NCBI RefSeq assembly: GCF_000426545.1
Contig: NZ_AUFO01000023.1
Location: 43,232-107,231, forward strand
Source of the DNA: Paenibacillus massiliensis subsp. panacisoli DSM 21345
GTDB taxonomy: Bacteria; Bacillota; Bacilli; Paenibacillales; Paenibacillaceae
Length of the DNA: 64,000 nt
Reading direction: 5' to 3'
Shown here one piece after another: positions 43,575 to 53,266 of the stretch. The translations under genes and the position numbers were made by a program. The stretch's first letter is position 1, and each line of letters starts with the position of its first letter. The notes under the pieces are model-generated. The model ran no database searches, was not told the DNA's origin, and saw nothing but the letters and a program-made list of their open reading frames with translations.

Positions 43575-45460
43575 TATGCTCTTGCCGCCTTCACACGATT
43601 ATAATGCTCCAGATAGACTAGCAGAATCGAAATATCAGCAGGTGTCACACCTGAGATCCGTGAAGCCTGCCCGATGGACATTGGACGAATGGTGTTGAGC
43701 TTTTGCTTCGCTTCCATGGCAAGCCCCTGTACCTCATCATATTGAAGGTCCTCAGGCAGCTTTTTTTGCTCCATCTTTTGCAGACGCTCTACATGCTGCA
43801 ATTGCTTTTCGATATAGCCAGCGTACTTAATCTGAATCTCAACCTGCTCCTTCATGTCTGCATCCAGCTCCATTGGTGAAGCCGAGATCTGCTCAACCTG
43901 CGCATAGCTGATCTCTGGACGACGAAGGATCGTCAGCAGATTGCTACCATCCTGGATTGGAGCAGAGCCTGCCGCCTCCAGCATGGTGTTAACATCTACA
44001 GGCTTGATTTTATGCGTACGCAGACGTTCAATTTCCTGTTCGACCTTAGCTTTCTTATCCACGAATGCCGCATAGCGCTCTTCTGGAATCAGACCAATCT
44101 CATGGCCGATCGGTGTCAGACGCAAATCTGCATTATCATGCCGCAGCAACAATCTATATTCAGCACGGGAAGTCAGCAAGCGATAAGGCTCATTCGTCCC
44201 CTTGGTCACCAGATCATCAATCAGTACACCAATATAGCCCTGTGAACGATCAAGGATTACTGGCTCCTTGCCTTGTACCTTACGAGCTGCATTAATCCCA
44301 GCCATAATACCTTGACCAGCCGCTTCCTCATATCCAGAGGTACCGTTAATTTGTCCAGCGGTGAAGAGTCCTGGTAGCTGTTTCGTCTCAAGTGTCGGCC
44401 AGAGCTGTGTCGGTACCATCGCATCATATTCTATAGCATATCCATTACGCATCATTTCTACGTTCTCCATACCTGGAATGGAACGGAGCACAGCAAGCTG
44501 CACATCCTCCGGAAGACTTGTAGACAAGCCTTGTACATAATACTCAGAGGTATTCTTGCCCTCAGGCTCCAGGAAGATCTGGTGCTTCGGCTTATCACTG
44601 AAGCGTACAATCTTATCCTCGATCGAAGGACAATAGCGAGGCCCTGTCCCTTCAATAACACCTGAGAACATAGGAGCACGGTGCAGATTATCATTAATAA
44701 TCTGATGTGTGTCCACTGAAGTATATGTCAGCCAGCATGGAAGCTGCTCGTTGTCAGACGATTTCGTCTCATACGAGAAGAATTTGGGCTGATCATCACC
44801 TGGTTGAATCTCTGTCTTGCTGAAGTCAATGCTATCCTTATGCACTCGTGGAGGAGTTCCGGTCTTAAAGCGCACCAGGTTGAAGCCCAATTCACGCAAA
44901 TGCTCCGACAGTCGTACAGATGGCTGCTGATTGTTCGGGCCACTCTCGTACATCAGCTCACCCATAATAATTTTCCCACGCAGATAGGTTCCAGTAGTCA
45001 ATACCACTGCACCTCCCCGATAGGAGGTTCCGGTCTTTGTTAGTACCCCTACACATTTACCATCCTCAACGATCAGTTCCTCGACCATACCTTGACGAAG
45101 TGTCAGATTGGGTTCTTTCTCCATCGTCTCCTTCATGGCATGCTGGTAAGAGAACTTATCTGCTTGCGCACGCAGCGCATGAACGGCTGGTCCCTTGCCT
45201 GTATTCAACATCCGCATCTGAATGAAGGTCTTATCTATATTGCGCCCCATCTCTCCCCCGAGCGCATCAATTTCACGTACAACATGACCCTTGGCCGGAC
45301 CACCAATCGAAGGATTACATGGCATAAAAGCCACCATATCCAGATTGATGGTAATCATCAATGTCTTACAGCCCATACGGGCCGCAGCAAGTGCTGACTC
45401 TACGCCAGCGTGTCCAGCGCCTACAACAATAACGTCATAGTTGCCGCCATCGTATCCCAT
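43574..45460 (-). CDS. mnmG: tRNA uridine 5-carboxymethylaminomethyl modification enzyme MnmG
   Basis: The 628-residue FAD protein works with MnmE to modify the wobble uridine of several tRNAs. It has the Rossmann motif GAGHAG (14-19), the conserved cysteine in MPCNPSIGGPAKGH, and the C-terminal helical domain with SRISGVTPADIS that binds MnmE. The start ATG follows GGAGGTACTA. Confidence 0.97.
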   Translation of the reverse strand: MGYDGGNYDVIVVGAGHAGVESALAAARMGCKTLMITINLDMVAFMPCNPSIGGPAKGHVVREIDALGGEMGRNIDKTFIQMRMLNTGKGPAVHALRAQADKFSYQHAMKETMEKEPNLTLRQGMVEELIVEDGKCVGVLTKTGTSYRGGAVVLTTGTYLRGKIIMGELMYESGPNNQQPSVRLSEHLRELGFNLVRFKTGTPPRVHKDSIDFSKTEIQPGDDQPKFFSYETKSSDNEQLPCWLTYTSVDTHQIINDNLHRAPMFSGVIEGTGPRYCPSIEDKIVRFSDKPKHQIFLEPEGKNTSEYYVQGLSTSLPEDVQLAVLRSIPGMENVEMMRNGYAIEYDAMVPTQLWPTLETKQLPGLFTAGQINGTSGYEEAAGQGIMAGINAARKVQGKEPVILDRSQGYIGVLIDDLVTKGTNEPYRLLTSRAEYRLLLRHDNADLRLTPIGHEIGLIPEERYAAFVDKKAKVEQEIERLRTHKIKPVDVNTMLEAAGSAPIQDGSNLLTILRRPEISYAQVEQISASPMELDADMKEQVEIQIKYAGYIEKQLQHVERLQKMEQKKLPEDLQYDEVQGLAMEAKQKLNTIRPMSIGQASRISGVTPADISILLVYLEHYNRVKAARA

Positions 45461-45561
45461 TGGTAGTACCTCCTTAAAATAAGAGCATAGCCGTTGCTAT
45501 TCACTCTCTTCTATTATAAATAGTATGATTTTCTAACCATCAATTTCTGAAGCTGTAATTC

Positions 45562-46938
45562 CTACTTCCCAAGACAGAATTGGGAGAAGATCTGATCAAT
45601 CAACGCATCATGAGCCGTATCGCCCACAATCTCTCCAAGCTGCTCCCATGCGAGCCGGACATCAATCTGAATCATATCAATCGGAATGAATTGATCGGCA
45701 GCCTCGTAGGCTTCCTGGAGTGACTGCTTTGCCCGTTTCAACAGCGCAATATGCCGCACGTTACTTACATAGGTAAGATCAGCAGACTCCAGCTTACCAC
45801 TGAAGAACAGCTTGGAGATAGCTTCTTCCAATCCATCCAAGCCTTCATCCGTCTTCACGGACATCGGAACAATCAGCTCCTCAGCTATATAACGTGTCAG
45901 AATCCCTCGATCTAGTTGGGAAGGTAAGTCCATTTTATTCATAATGACAATCACTTGTCTACCGCGGATTTGTTCCAACAATTCCAGCTCATCCTGATGC
46001 AGTGGCTCACTTGAATTCAGGACCAGTAAGATCAGGTCAGCTTCACTGACAGCGGTCCGTGAACGCTCTACACCAATTTGCTCGACCACATCCATCGTTT
46101 CCCGAATCCCGGCAGTATCCAGCAGCCTTAGCGGAACATTGCGAATTGTGACATATTCTTCAATGACATCACGGGTCGTACCAGGGATATCTGTGACAAT
46201 TGCCTTATCCCCTTGAGCCAAAGCATTCAGTAATGAAGATTTCCCCACGTTCGGTCGCCCGATGATGGCGGTAGTAATCCCTTCGCGCAGAATCTTCCCC
46301 TGCTCAGCTGTACGCAGAAGTCCATCAATCTCCTTCATGACCTCACTACTCTTGTCCTTGATGAACTGCGAGGTTAGCGATTCTACATCATGCTCTGGAT
46401 AGTCAATATTCACTTCAATATGGGCAAGCGTCTCGACCAGAATGTGACGAAGATTGCGAATCTTCGAGGACAGCATCCCCTCTGACTGCTTCATCGCAAT
46501 AGAGAATGCCTTGTCTGACTTGGAGCGGATGAGATCCATGACGGCCTCTGCCTGGCTAAGATCAATTCGTCCGTTCAAGAATGCCCTCTTCGTGAACTCA
46601 CCTGGCTCAGCCAGTCGAATATTCTGGAGCAGTAACAGGTCCATGACTCGCTTGACAGCTACCACACCCCCATGAGAGCTAATCTCTACGACATCCTCTG
46701 TAGTGAAGGATCGCGGCCCTCTCATGACCGTTACCAGCACCTCTTCGACTCGTTCTCCGCTCTGGGGCTCGATAATGTGTCCATAATGCACAGTATGTGA
46801 TTCAGCCTCTGTAAGAGGGGTTTTACTCTTGAACATACGCTGAACCTCTGGTAATGCCTCTGGCCCGCTAACGCGGATGATCGCAATTCCTCCCTCACCA
46901 ACTGCTGTGGAGATCGCTGCTATCGTATCGCTTAACAT
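45562..46938 (-). CDS. mnmE: tRNA modification GTPase MnmE
   Basis: The 458-residue GTPase partners MnmG. It has the N-terminal folate-binding domain (to about 117), a helical domain and a G domain with P-loop GRPNVGKS (227-234), DIPGTTRD and NKMD. It ends with the conserved FCLGK. The start is the ATG at 46938, six bases after GAGGTG. A GTG three codons upstream is part of the ribosome binding site. Confidence 0.97.
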   Translation of the reverse strand: MLSDTIAAISTAVGEGGIAIIRVSGPEALPEVQRMFKSKTPLTEAESHTVHYGHIIEPQSGERVEEVLVTVMRGPRSFTTEDVVEISSHGGVVAVKRVMDLLLLQNIRLAEPGEFTKRAFLNGRIDLSQAEAVMDLIRSKSDKAFSIAMKQSEGMLSSKIRNLRHILVETLAHIEVNIDYPEHDVESLTSQFIKDKSSEVMKEIDGLLRTAEQGKILREGITTAIIGRPNVGKSSLLNALAQGDKAIVTDIPGTTRDVIEEYVTIRNVPLRLLDTAGIRETMDVVEQIGVERSRTAVSEADLILLVLNSSEPLHQDELELLEQIRGRQVIVIMNKMDLPSQLDRGILTRYIAEELIVPMSVKTDEGLDGLEEAISKLFFSGKLESADLTYVSNVRHIALLKRAKQSLQEAYEAADQFIPIDMIQIDVRLAWEQLGEIVGDTAHDALIDQIFSQFCLGK

Positions 46939-46993
46939 TATTCTCACCTCGTTCTATTTTCTGGGGCACACATGCCTCTTCTTCGCTCTTATG

Positions 46994-47034
46994 AAAAAAA
47001 GCAATGGCCTCCGCACCAGGCAGAGAGCCATTGC
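46994..47034 (-). terminator. intrinsic terminator after khpB
   Basis: GCAATGGC (47001-47008) pairs with GCCATTGC (47027-47034). Seven Ts follow on the minus strand. It separates jag/khpB from mnmE. Confidence 0.75.
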
Positions 47035-47040
47035 ATTTCT

Positions 47041-47781
47041 TTATTTCTTGGCAATGATGACGCGCCGATTCGGATCGTCCCCTTTGCTGTACGTTCTAAC
47101 CTGATGATTACGTTGTAGCTTGGCGTGAATCACTTTACGCTCCGCCGAAGACATAGGCTCTAACATGACCTCTTTGCCTGAAGAGACAACTTGTCCAGCC
47201 AGACGCTCAGCCAGATTCTCCAGCGTCTTACGTCGTCGATCCCGGAAATTCTCGGCATCAAGAATGATACGAACATATCCATCAGAGTATCGATTAGCCA
47301 CAATATTGGTTAAATATTGTAGAGCGTCCAACGTCTGCCCTCTTCTTCCTATCAGCATTCCAAGCTCGGGGCCGGAAATATCCAGTGTGCTCTCATCCTT
47401 ACGATGGTGGACATCCACACTTACCTCAAGCCCCATACCTGCTGCCGTCTCCCTGATGAAGCGAATAGCCTCCTCATATGGATCAGCACCGGTGGAAGAA
47501 GAATCTGTAGACGCCAATTGTGTAGAAGCAGATTGTACCTCTGCTTCAGGAGCTGTTATCGGATGATGTTCTATGGTTGCTTTAGTAGCCGGTATAGGGT
47601 CAGGTTCAGGAATTATAGTTAGTTCTACCTTCGCCTTCCTGGTCCCGAACCAGCCCAGGAATCCTTTTGACGGCTGCTCTAACACGGTCACGTTTACTCG
47701 TTCCCGGCTTGTCCGAAGCTCGGCAAGCCCTTGTTCTACAGCATCTTCAACGGTTTTTCCTGTCGCAACGACTTTGGTCAT
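47041..47781 (-). CDS. khpB: RNA-binding protein KhpB (Jag/EloR)
   Basis: The 246-residue protein has an N-terminal Jag_N domain with GFLGWFG (about 41-47), a variable linker rich in Thr, Ser and Ala, a KH domain with the GMLIGRRGQTLDALQYL motif and a C-terminal R3H domain. KhpB binds small RNAs with KhpA and affects cell elongation in Firmicutes. It overlaps the yidC stop by four bases. Confidence 0.95.
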   Translation of the reverse strand: MTKVVATGKTVEDAVEQGLAELRTSRERVNVTVLEQPSKGFLGWFGTRKAKVELTIIPEPDPIPATKATIEHHPITAPEAEVQSASTQLASTDSSSTGADPYEEAIRFIRETAAGMGLEVSVDVHHRKDESTLDISGPELGMLIGRRGQTLDALQYLTNIVANRYSDGYVRIILDAENFRDRRRKTLENLAERLAGQVVSSGKEVMLEPMSSAERKVIHAKLQRNHQVRTYSKGDDPNRRVIIAKK

Positions 47782-48650
47782 CTCGATTTTTTAGCTCCTT
47801 TCCGTTTTCCGCTCTGATTTTTTCTCTTATTGCTATTGCCTTGTCCACCTTGAGATACCTTGGCAGCATTCACAGCAAGAGCTGCAGCCGTCTTGTCGTT
47901 ATTGCGATACAAGAAATAGTTCTGTACGATCGTGTAAATGTTACTGTACACCCAGTACAGCGGCAGCGCCGATGGGAACTGATAGGACATAATGAAGATC
48001 AATACCGGATATACCCACAGCAGGAATTGCATAGGCCCTTGCTGCGGCGTTGGATTCATCTTCATCATCATCCAGGTCTGCACGAATGTTGTAATCGCTG
48101 CGATAACTGGCAGGATCCAATATTGGTCAGGCATACCTAGTTGTAACCACAGGAATGTGTGATCACGCAGCTCCGAGTTATAGTAGATCGCGTTATACAG
48201 CGCGATGAAGATTGGCATTTGCACAACTAGTGGAAGACAGCCAGCCATAGGATTGACCTTGTTCTCTTGGAACAGCTTCATCGTCTCCTGCTGTACCTTC
48301 TCTGGTGTATCCTTGTACTTATTCTGGATTTCTTTCAGCTGCGGCTGAATCGCCTGCATTGCCTTTGAGCTCTTCACCTGTTTGAGGGTAAGCGGTAAAA
48401 TCAGTGTTCTTACAATAATCACGAGCAGTAGTACTGCTAAGCCATACTCTCCACTGAACCATTCAGCAAAGGTGTCCAGTGCATAAGAGAACCAGTATAC
48501 GACATTCCTTTGCCAGAAGCTTCCGTTAGCCAAGTCAGCTGTCGTATAGGAATTGTTCGCTGATGGAGCACAACCGGCTAATACAGCAACAAGACCAAGC
48601 ATGGCGCTCAGGAGAAACCATTTTCCCTGTTTTGTCTTGAATCGCGACAC
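47778..48650 (-). CDS. yidC: membrane protein insertase YidC (SpoIIIJ/YidC1 type)
   Basis: The 290-residue protein has a lipoprotein signal with lipobox LAGC (C27) and five membrane helices. The characteristic sequences are KSSKAMQAIQPQLKEIQNKY and NPMAGCLPLVVQMPIF. It inserts and folds membrane proteins, with or without the Sec translocon. The start is a GTG at 48650, preceded by AGAGGGG. The lysine- and asparagine-rich tail is typical. Confidence 0.96.
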   Translation of the reverse strand: MSRFKTKQGKWFLLSAMLGLVAVLAGCAPSANNSYTTADLANGSFWQRNVVYWFSYALDTFAEWFSGEYGLAVLLLVIIVRTLILPLTLKQVKSSKAMQAIQPQLKEIQNKYKDTPEKVQQETMKLFQENKVNPMAGCLPLVVQMPIFIALYNAIYYNSELRDHTFLWLQLGMPDQYWILPVIAAITTFVQTWMMMKMNPTPQQGPMQFLLWVYPVLIFIMSYQFPSALPLYWVYSNIYTIVQNYFLYRNNDKTAAALAVNAAKVSQGGQGNSNKRKNQSGKRKGAKKSR

Positions 48651-48721
48651 TTCATAACCCCTCTCTTAACCAATCCATTCCAACGTAAATCATACCATAT
48701 TGAGCAGGACAAAGAAACCGA

Positions 48722-49072
48722 CTATCTCCCTGAAGATTTCAACAGTGAGGCTTTGCGTAATACATGTAATACGCTCTTCTCCAGATTTTGATAGGACATG
48801 GATACGGCCCCCTTGCGAACAATAAAGATCAGATCGATATGGTCCATGATCTCATGCTCATGGTGACGCATAATTTCTTTAATTAATCTGCGCATCCGGT
48901 TACGGACGACGGCATTACCAATCTTTTTGCTTACCGAGATACCCACGCGGAACTGATCTACCTCTTTTTTGCGAAACCAGTATACAACCAACTGATGATT
49001 CGCAAAGGATTTGCCATGTCGGTATACTCGTCCGAAGTCTGCACGGTTACGAAGACGCAATTTTCTCTGCAC
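48722..49072 (-). CDS. rnpA: ribonuclease P protein component
   Basis: The 116-residue basic protein assists the RNase P RNA in trimming tRNA 5' ends. It has the family RNR motif in AVVRNRMRRLIKE and FRVGISVSKKIGNAV. The start is a GTG at 49072 behind GGAG. It lies downstream of rpmH, with a terminator between them. Confidence 0.96.
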   Translation of the reverse strand: MQRKLRLRNRADFGRVYRHGKSFANHQLVVYWFRKKEVDQFRVGISVSKKIGNAVVRNRMRRLIKEIMRHHEHEIMDHIDLIFIVRKGAVSMSYQNLEKSVLHVLRKASLLKSSGR

Positions 49073-49420
49073 GGCGCTTCTCCTTGCTTCAATTCAATTC
49101 TATTCATTCGTCCGCTCCCGGAATGCGTTTCTACTATAAATAATTATAGCCCAAACTTCCGGGTGATAATCTAGATGCAACCGGAGCTATGCCTACATCT
49201 ATATTGGGCCTAATTCATACACCATCATCCATATATAGATGTAGGAACTTTTTCTCCCACTGTCTGATAAGAAAATGTCTCTCGTCGTACTTTCACAGGA
49301 GATAGACCGTGTTTATGGATATTTTTCTGGAGATAATCGAATAATTCAAGGCCGCTGAAAACTTAAAAATTCTATTATCTTCAAAAAAAAAGACCACCGC
49401 AGGTGGTCTCCATGCACGTA
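49073..49420. other. rpmH-rnpA spacer
   Basis: This 348-base spacer contains the terminator at 49382-49409 and then an AT-rich stretch that should carry a separate rnpA promoter. No ORF is supported. In many relatives the two genes are much closer. Confidence 0.5.
49382..49409 (-). terminator. intrinsic terminator between rpmH and rnpA
   Basis: GACCACC (49392-49398) pairs with GGTGGTC (49402-49408) around GCA, followed by nine Ts on the minus strand. rnpA is therefore only partly read from the rpmH promoter. Confidence 0.85.
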
Positions 49421-49555
49421 TTATGCACTCAATACTTTTCTGCCTTTTTGGCGACGGGCAGCCAACACTCTGCGTCCGTTCTTCGTGCTCATTCTTTTAC
49501 GGAAGCCGTGAACCTTTTTACGCTTGCTGACATTTGGTTTGAAAGTCGGTCTCAA
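49421..49555 (-). CDS. rpmH: 50S ribosomal protein L34
   Basis: The 44-residue basic protein starts MRPTFKPNVSKRKKVHGF and ends KGRKVLSA, the full L34 sequence pattern. The start codon is TTG at 49555, seven bases after AAGGAGGTG. It is the gene nearest to oriC on the minus strand. Confidence 0.97.
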   Translation of the reverse strand: MRPTFKPNVSKRKKVHGFRKRMSTKNGRRVLAARRQKGRKVLSA

Positions 49556-49874
49556 TGTATTGCACCTCCTTACAAGAAATACGTTTTATATGGAATATAC
49601 TCGATAGCGATCTCCACAAAAAACACCTTTATACATTTAACCATAAGTATTCTACGAAGTCAACCTGCTTGAAGCTCTTCCTCTTTTTTCTTTTTTCTAT
49701 ATTTCTTCTTCCTGTACCTTGCCCACATAATCATCCTCTAAAAATGGAACGATACCCTCATAGCGTCTACTCCACTATTAAGTACATTCCGAGCCAATCC
49801 TGAATAAGCTGCTGGTCAGTTGCTGTCAGTTAGAGTTTTCCACAGGCTCTTTTGAACAATGCTCTAGATCGGAG

Positions 49875-50173
49875 TTATACACAAGCTCACAAAAACAGCT
49901 TATAACCGATTTGATCCGTCATAACCTGTGAATAATTTTTATCCAGTGAATTGAGTTATTGTCGAAAACTAAACAAATTATTAACAATATCTTGTGTTGT
50001 GCATAAGATTTATACACAACAGATTGAATTTGTGGATAAAATCCGATGACTCATTGAAATACAAGGCTTCTTTTGCTATGATTATATTACTTTTGATTGT
50101 GAATATGTTGTTTTACCCTATATATTATCAACAGTCTGTGGATAAAGTTGTGAACAAGTTCAATTTATCCATA
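49875..50173. other. oriC: oriC, DnaA-box cluster upstream of dnaA
   Basis: DnaA boxes fitting TTATNCACA occur at 49875-49883 (+), 49927-49935 (-), 49998-50006 (-), 50010-50018 (+), 50031-50039 (-) and 50137-50145 (-). The last two are perfect TTATCCACA. One-mismatch boxes lie at 50125-50133 and 50165-50173. The surrounding sequence is AT-rich. This is the upstream half of a bipartite Firmicutes origin. Confidence 0.92.
50054..50082 (+). promoter_or_regulatory. dnaA promoter
   Basis: TTGAAA (50054-50059), a 17-bp spacer and TATGAT (50077-50082) form a good housekeeping promoter. It lies among DnaA boxes, so DnaA could repress its own gene. The leader would be about 380 bases. Confidence 0.7.
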
Positions 50174-50469
50174 TTTTTTATTTGTGCGGATACTGGATTC
50201 TGGGGATATATTCTACATTATTCATTTCATTTCGACATTTTGATTTCCTCTCCGGCCTATGGAACACAGAGTACAACTACACTGCCCAAGCCCACCTGAA
50301 TTGACTGCCACGATTCTGCCGATTACGGCAGCTGACTTTCCGTCTATGTCTCGTTCGGGGCTGGTTTGTGCTGCGTTTCTCTGCAACTGTGCGCCGCTAG
50401 TCAGCAACGCGGATGTGCCTTAACGAGGCGGTTGTAGCCACATTGGAGGATGTAAAAGGAGTGACGTCT

Positions 50470-51816
50470 GTGGAGAGCCATACTTCCGAAATATGGCAGC
50501 AAATACTATCCATCATACAAACCAAACTTAGCAAGCCCAGCTTTGATACCTGGTTCAAGGCAACCAAGGTGACAAAGCTTACGGATCACTCCATTGTGAT
50601 TTCTGCGCCGACGACATTCGCTGTTGAGTGGCTGGAGAGCCGCTATACGAAGCTGGTCGCTTCCACCGTGTATGAGCTGTTGGACAAGCAGGTTGAGGTC
50701 AAATTCATCATCGAAGAGAACAAGCCTGCAGAGCCTGACCCGCAGCAGCTTCCGCCCCAGCAGCCTGCTGCCCAGGAAGAAGTCATCTCTCATATGCTGA
50801 ATCCGAAATATACGTTCGATACCTTCGTGATCGGGTCGGGCAATCGTTTTGCCCATGCTGCATCGCTCGCCGTCGCCGAGGCGCCGGCAAAAGCTTATAA
50901 CCCATTGTTCTTGTATGGTGGCGTGGGACTAGGAAAGACACACCTTATGCACGCTATCGGTCATTATATTCTGGAGCACAATCCCAGCAGCAAGGTCGTT
51001 TATTTGTCATCCGAGAAATTCACCAATGAATTCATTAATGCGATCCGCGACAACCGCGGCGAGAGCTTCCGGAACAAATACCGCAATATCGATATCCTGC
51101 TGATTGACGATATTCAGTTTTTGGCGGGCAAGGAGTCGACACAGGAGGAGTTTTTCCATACCTTCAATGCACTTCATGAGGAACGCAAGCAGATTATCAT
51201 CTCCAGTGACCGACCGCCCAAGGAGATTCCCACACTAGAAGAACGGCTTCGCTCCCGCTTTGAATGGGGATTAATCACGGATATTCAGCCTCCGGATCTG
51301 GAGACGCGAATTGCCATTTTGCGTAAGAAGGCCAAGGCGGAGAACCTGGACATTCCGAATGAAGCGATGATGTATATCGCCAATCAGATTGATACAAACA
51401 TCCGGGAGCTGGAAGGTGCCTTGATCCGCGTTGTGGCTTACTCTTCCTTAACCAATCAGGATGTAACGACGCATCTGGCTGCCGAGGCGCTGAAGGATAT
51501 CATTCCATCCAGTCGTCCGAAGATGATTACTATTCAGGACATTCAGCAGCAGGTCGGAGAATACTACAATCTTAAGCTGGAGGATTTCAAGGCACGCAAG
51601 CGTACCAAGGCTGTTGCCTTCCCGCGTCAGATTGCCATGTATTTGTCACGAGAGCTGACCGATTATTCCTTGCCCAAGATTGGAGAAGCCTTCGGTGGAC
51701 GAGACCATACAACAGTCATTCATGCCCATGAGAAGATCTCGAAGTCCATTCAAGCTGACCAGGATCTGTTCAAAGTTATCAACAACATTACTGAGAAAAT
51801 CAAAAACCCAACCTGA
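50470..51816 (+). CDS. dnaA: chromosomal replication initiator DnaA
   Basis: The 448-residue protein has domain I (about 1-80), a proline/glutamine-rich linker, an AAA+ domain with Walker A GGVGLGKT (150-157) and Walker B LLIDDIQF, and domain IV with FGGRDHTTVIHA, which reads DnaA boxes. The start is a GTG at 50470, eight bases after AAAAGGAG. A longer frame upstream has no ribosome binding site. It is flanked by DnaA-box clusters. Confidence 0.97.
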   Translation: MESHTSEIWQQILSIIQTKLSKPSFDTWFKATKVTKLTDHSIVISAPTTFAVEWLESRYTKLVASTVYELLDKQVEVKFIIEENKPAEPDPQQLPPQQPAAQEEVISHMLNPKYTFDTFVIGSGNRFAHAASLAVAEAPAKAYNPLFLYGGVGLGKTHLMHAIGHYILEHNPSSKVVYLSSEKFTNEFINAIRDNRGESFRNKYRNIDILLIDDIQFLAGKESTQEEFFHTFNALHEERKQIIISSDRPPKEIPTLEERLRSRFEWGLITDIQPPDLETRIAILRKKAKAENLDIPNEAMMYIANQIDTNIRELEGALIRVVAYSSLTNQDVTTHLAAEALKDIIPSSRPKMITIQDIQQQVGEYYNLKLEDFKARKRTKAVAFPRQIAMYLSRELTDYSLPKIGEAFGGRDHTTVIHAHEKISKSIQADQDLFKVINNITEKIKNPT

Positions 51817-51829
51817 ACAAGTACAAAGC

Positions 51830-51929
51830 CTATGCACAATATATACACATGTGGATAGGCTTGATTTATTCACGTTTATGTCACTTATCCACATATTCAG
51901 TGCACCTACTGCTATTACTACTATTTTTT
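51830..51929. other. oriC: oriC, downstream DnaA boxes and DnaA-trio unwinding element
   Basis: In the dnaA-dnaN gap, a perfect box TTATCCACA lies at 51885-51893 with weaker boxes at 51830-51838, 51850-51858 and 51866-51874. After 12 bases comes CTACTGCTATTACTACTA (51906-51923) and then TTTTTT. Its complement reads as successive 3'-GAT/GAC/AAT triplets, the DnaA-trio pattern that loads DnaA on single strands. AT-rich sequence follows. This is the likely site of duplex opening. Confidence 0.85.
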
Positions 51930-52035
51930 ATAAATAAATCACCATCATGTCATCGGCTTTGCCTCAACATGAATAACGAAAAGCTGAACCCACAACAGTA
52001 GCAAGATAAAGTCCATTCGCTTGTAGGAGGAAATT

Positions 52036-53178
52036 ATGAAAATCAGTATTTTAAAGCAAGCTCTTAATGAATCCATCCAGCATGTATCCAAAGCGATCTC
52101 CAGCCGTACAACAATCCCCATCTTGAGCGGCATCAAGCTGGATGTTAATCATCAGGGCGTGACACTGACCGCCAGCGACACGGATATCTCCATCCAATCG
52201 TTTATTCCGATTGAGAGTGGTGATCAGACGATCGTAAAGGTTGATCAGCCAGGAAGCGTCGTGCTGCCTGCCAAATTTTTTGTTGAAATTATCAAGAAGC
52301 TTCCTTCTCAGGAAGTTCATATGGAGGTTAAGGACCAATTCCAGACCTTCATTGCTGCGGGAGCAACCGAGATCCAGATGGTAGGTCTTGATCCTGAGGA
52401 GTTCCCTGTACTACCAAGCATTGAAGAGAACCAAATGTTCTCTATTCCAGGAGATCTGCTCAAGAATATGATCAAGCAGACTGTATTCTCCATCTCCTCG
52501 CACGAGACAACACCCATTCTGACGGGTGTACTTTGGAGTCTGGCCGACAATGAACTGAAGTTCGTTGCTACCGACCGCCACCGCCTTGCTACTCGCTCCG
52601 CCATGCTGGATTCTGCAGAAGGCATTCGTTTCAACAATGTGGTTATCTCTGGTAAAACATTGAACGAGCTGAGCAAGATCGTTCCAGATCAAAATACAAT
52701 GGTCGATATCGTCGTAGCGGATAGTCAGGTGCTGTTCAAGATTGATCGGGTGCTATTTTATTCTCGTATTCTTGACGGAACCTATCCCGATACTTCTAGG
52801 ATTATTCCGACATCGTATAAAACAGAACTGATGCTGGACACAAAAAGTCTGAGCGAGTCAATCGACCGTGCTTATTTGCTATCTCGTGAAGAAAAGACCA
52901 ATATTGTGCGTATGCAATCTATTGAGCAAGGCGGACTTGAAATCTCATCCAGCTCCTCGGAGCTAGGCAAGGTGCGCGAAGAGGTTAGCGTATCTAGCTT
53001 TGAAGGCGAACCACTGAAAATCTCCTTCAACTCGAAATATATGCTCGATGTGCTCAAGGTCATTGATAGTGAACAGCTGGTCATTGCCTTTACGGGTATC
53101 ATGAGCCCAATTATTCTAAAGCCGACTGATGAGAGCAAGGCGCTCTACATTATTTTGCCTTACCGGACGACAAATTAA
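52036..53178 (+). CDS. dnaN: DNA polymerase III beta subunit (sliding clamp)
   Basis: The 380-residue clamp starts MKISILKQALNESIQHVSKA and has three repeated clamp domains of about 125 residues. It ends YIILPYRTTN, close to the usual LPVR-type C-terminus. It holds the polymerase on DNA. The ATG follows AGGAGG. Its own DnaA-box-rich upstream region is the unwinding site. Confidence 0.97.
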   Translation: MKISILKQALNESIQHVSKAISSRTTIPILSGIKLDVNHQGVTLTASDTDISIQSFIPIESGDQTIVKVDQPGSVVLPAKFFVEIIKKLPSQEVHMEVKDQFQTFIAAGATEIQMVGLDPEEFPVLPSIEENQMFSIPGDLLKNMIKQTVFSISSHETTPILTGVLWSLADNELKFVATDRHRLATRSAMLDSAEGIRFNNVVISGKTLNELSKIVPDQNTMVDIVVADSQVLFKIDRVLFYSRILDGTYPDTSRIIPTSYKTELMLDTKSLSESIDRAYLLSREEKTNIVRMQSIEQGGLEISSSSSELGKVREEVSVSSFEGEPLKISFNSKYMLDVLKVIDSEQLVIAFTGIMSPIILKPTDESKALYIILPYRTTN

Positions 53179-53227
53179 GGATGGAGACATGGTGCATAAC
53201 TTGGAGCAGGTTTTCCAACTAAAAAAG

Positions 53228-53245
53228 TTATGCACATGTGGACAA
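53228..53245. promoter_or_regulatory. DnaA-box dyad between dnaN and yaaA
   Basis: TTATGCACA (53228-53236) on the plus strand abuts TTGTCCACA (53245-53237) on the minus strand, making a head-to-head pair that shares CACATGTGGA with two other sites. It lies 22 bases before the yaaA start. Confidence 0.6.
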
Positions 53246-53266
53246 GCAGGAAGGTGGTTGTGATAC

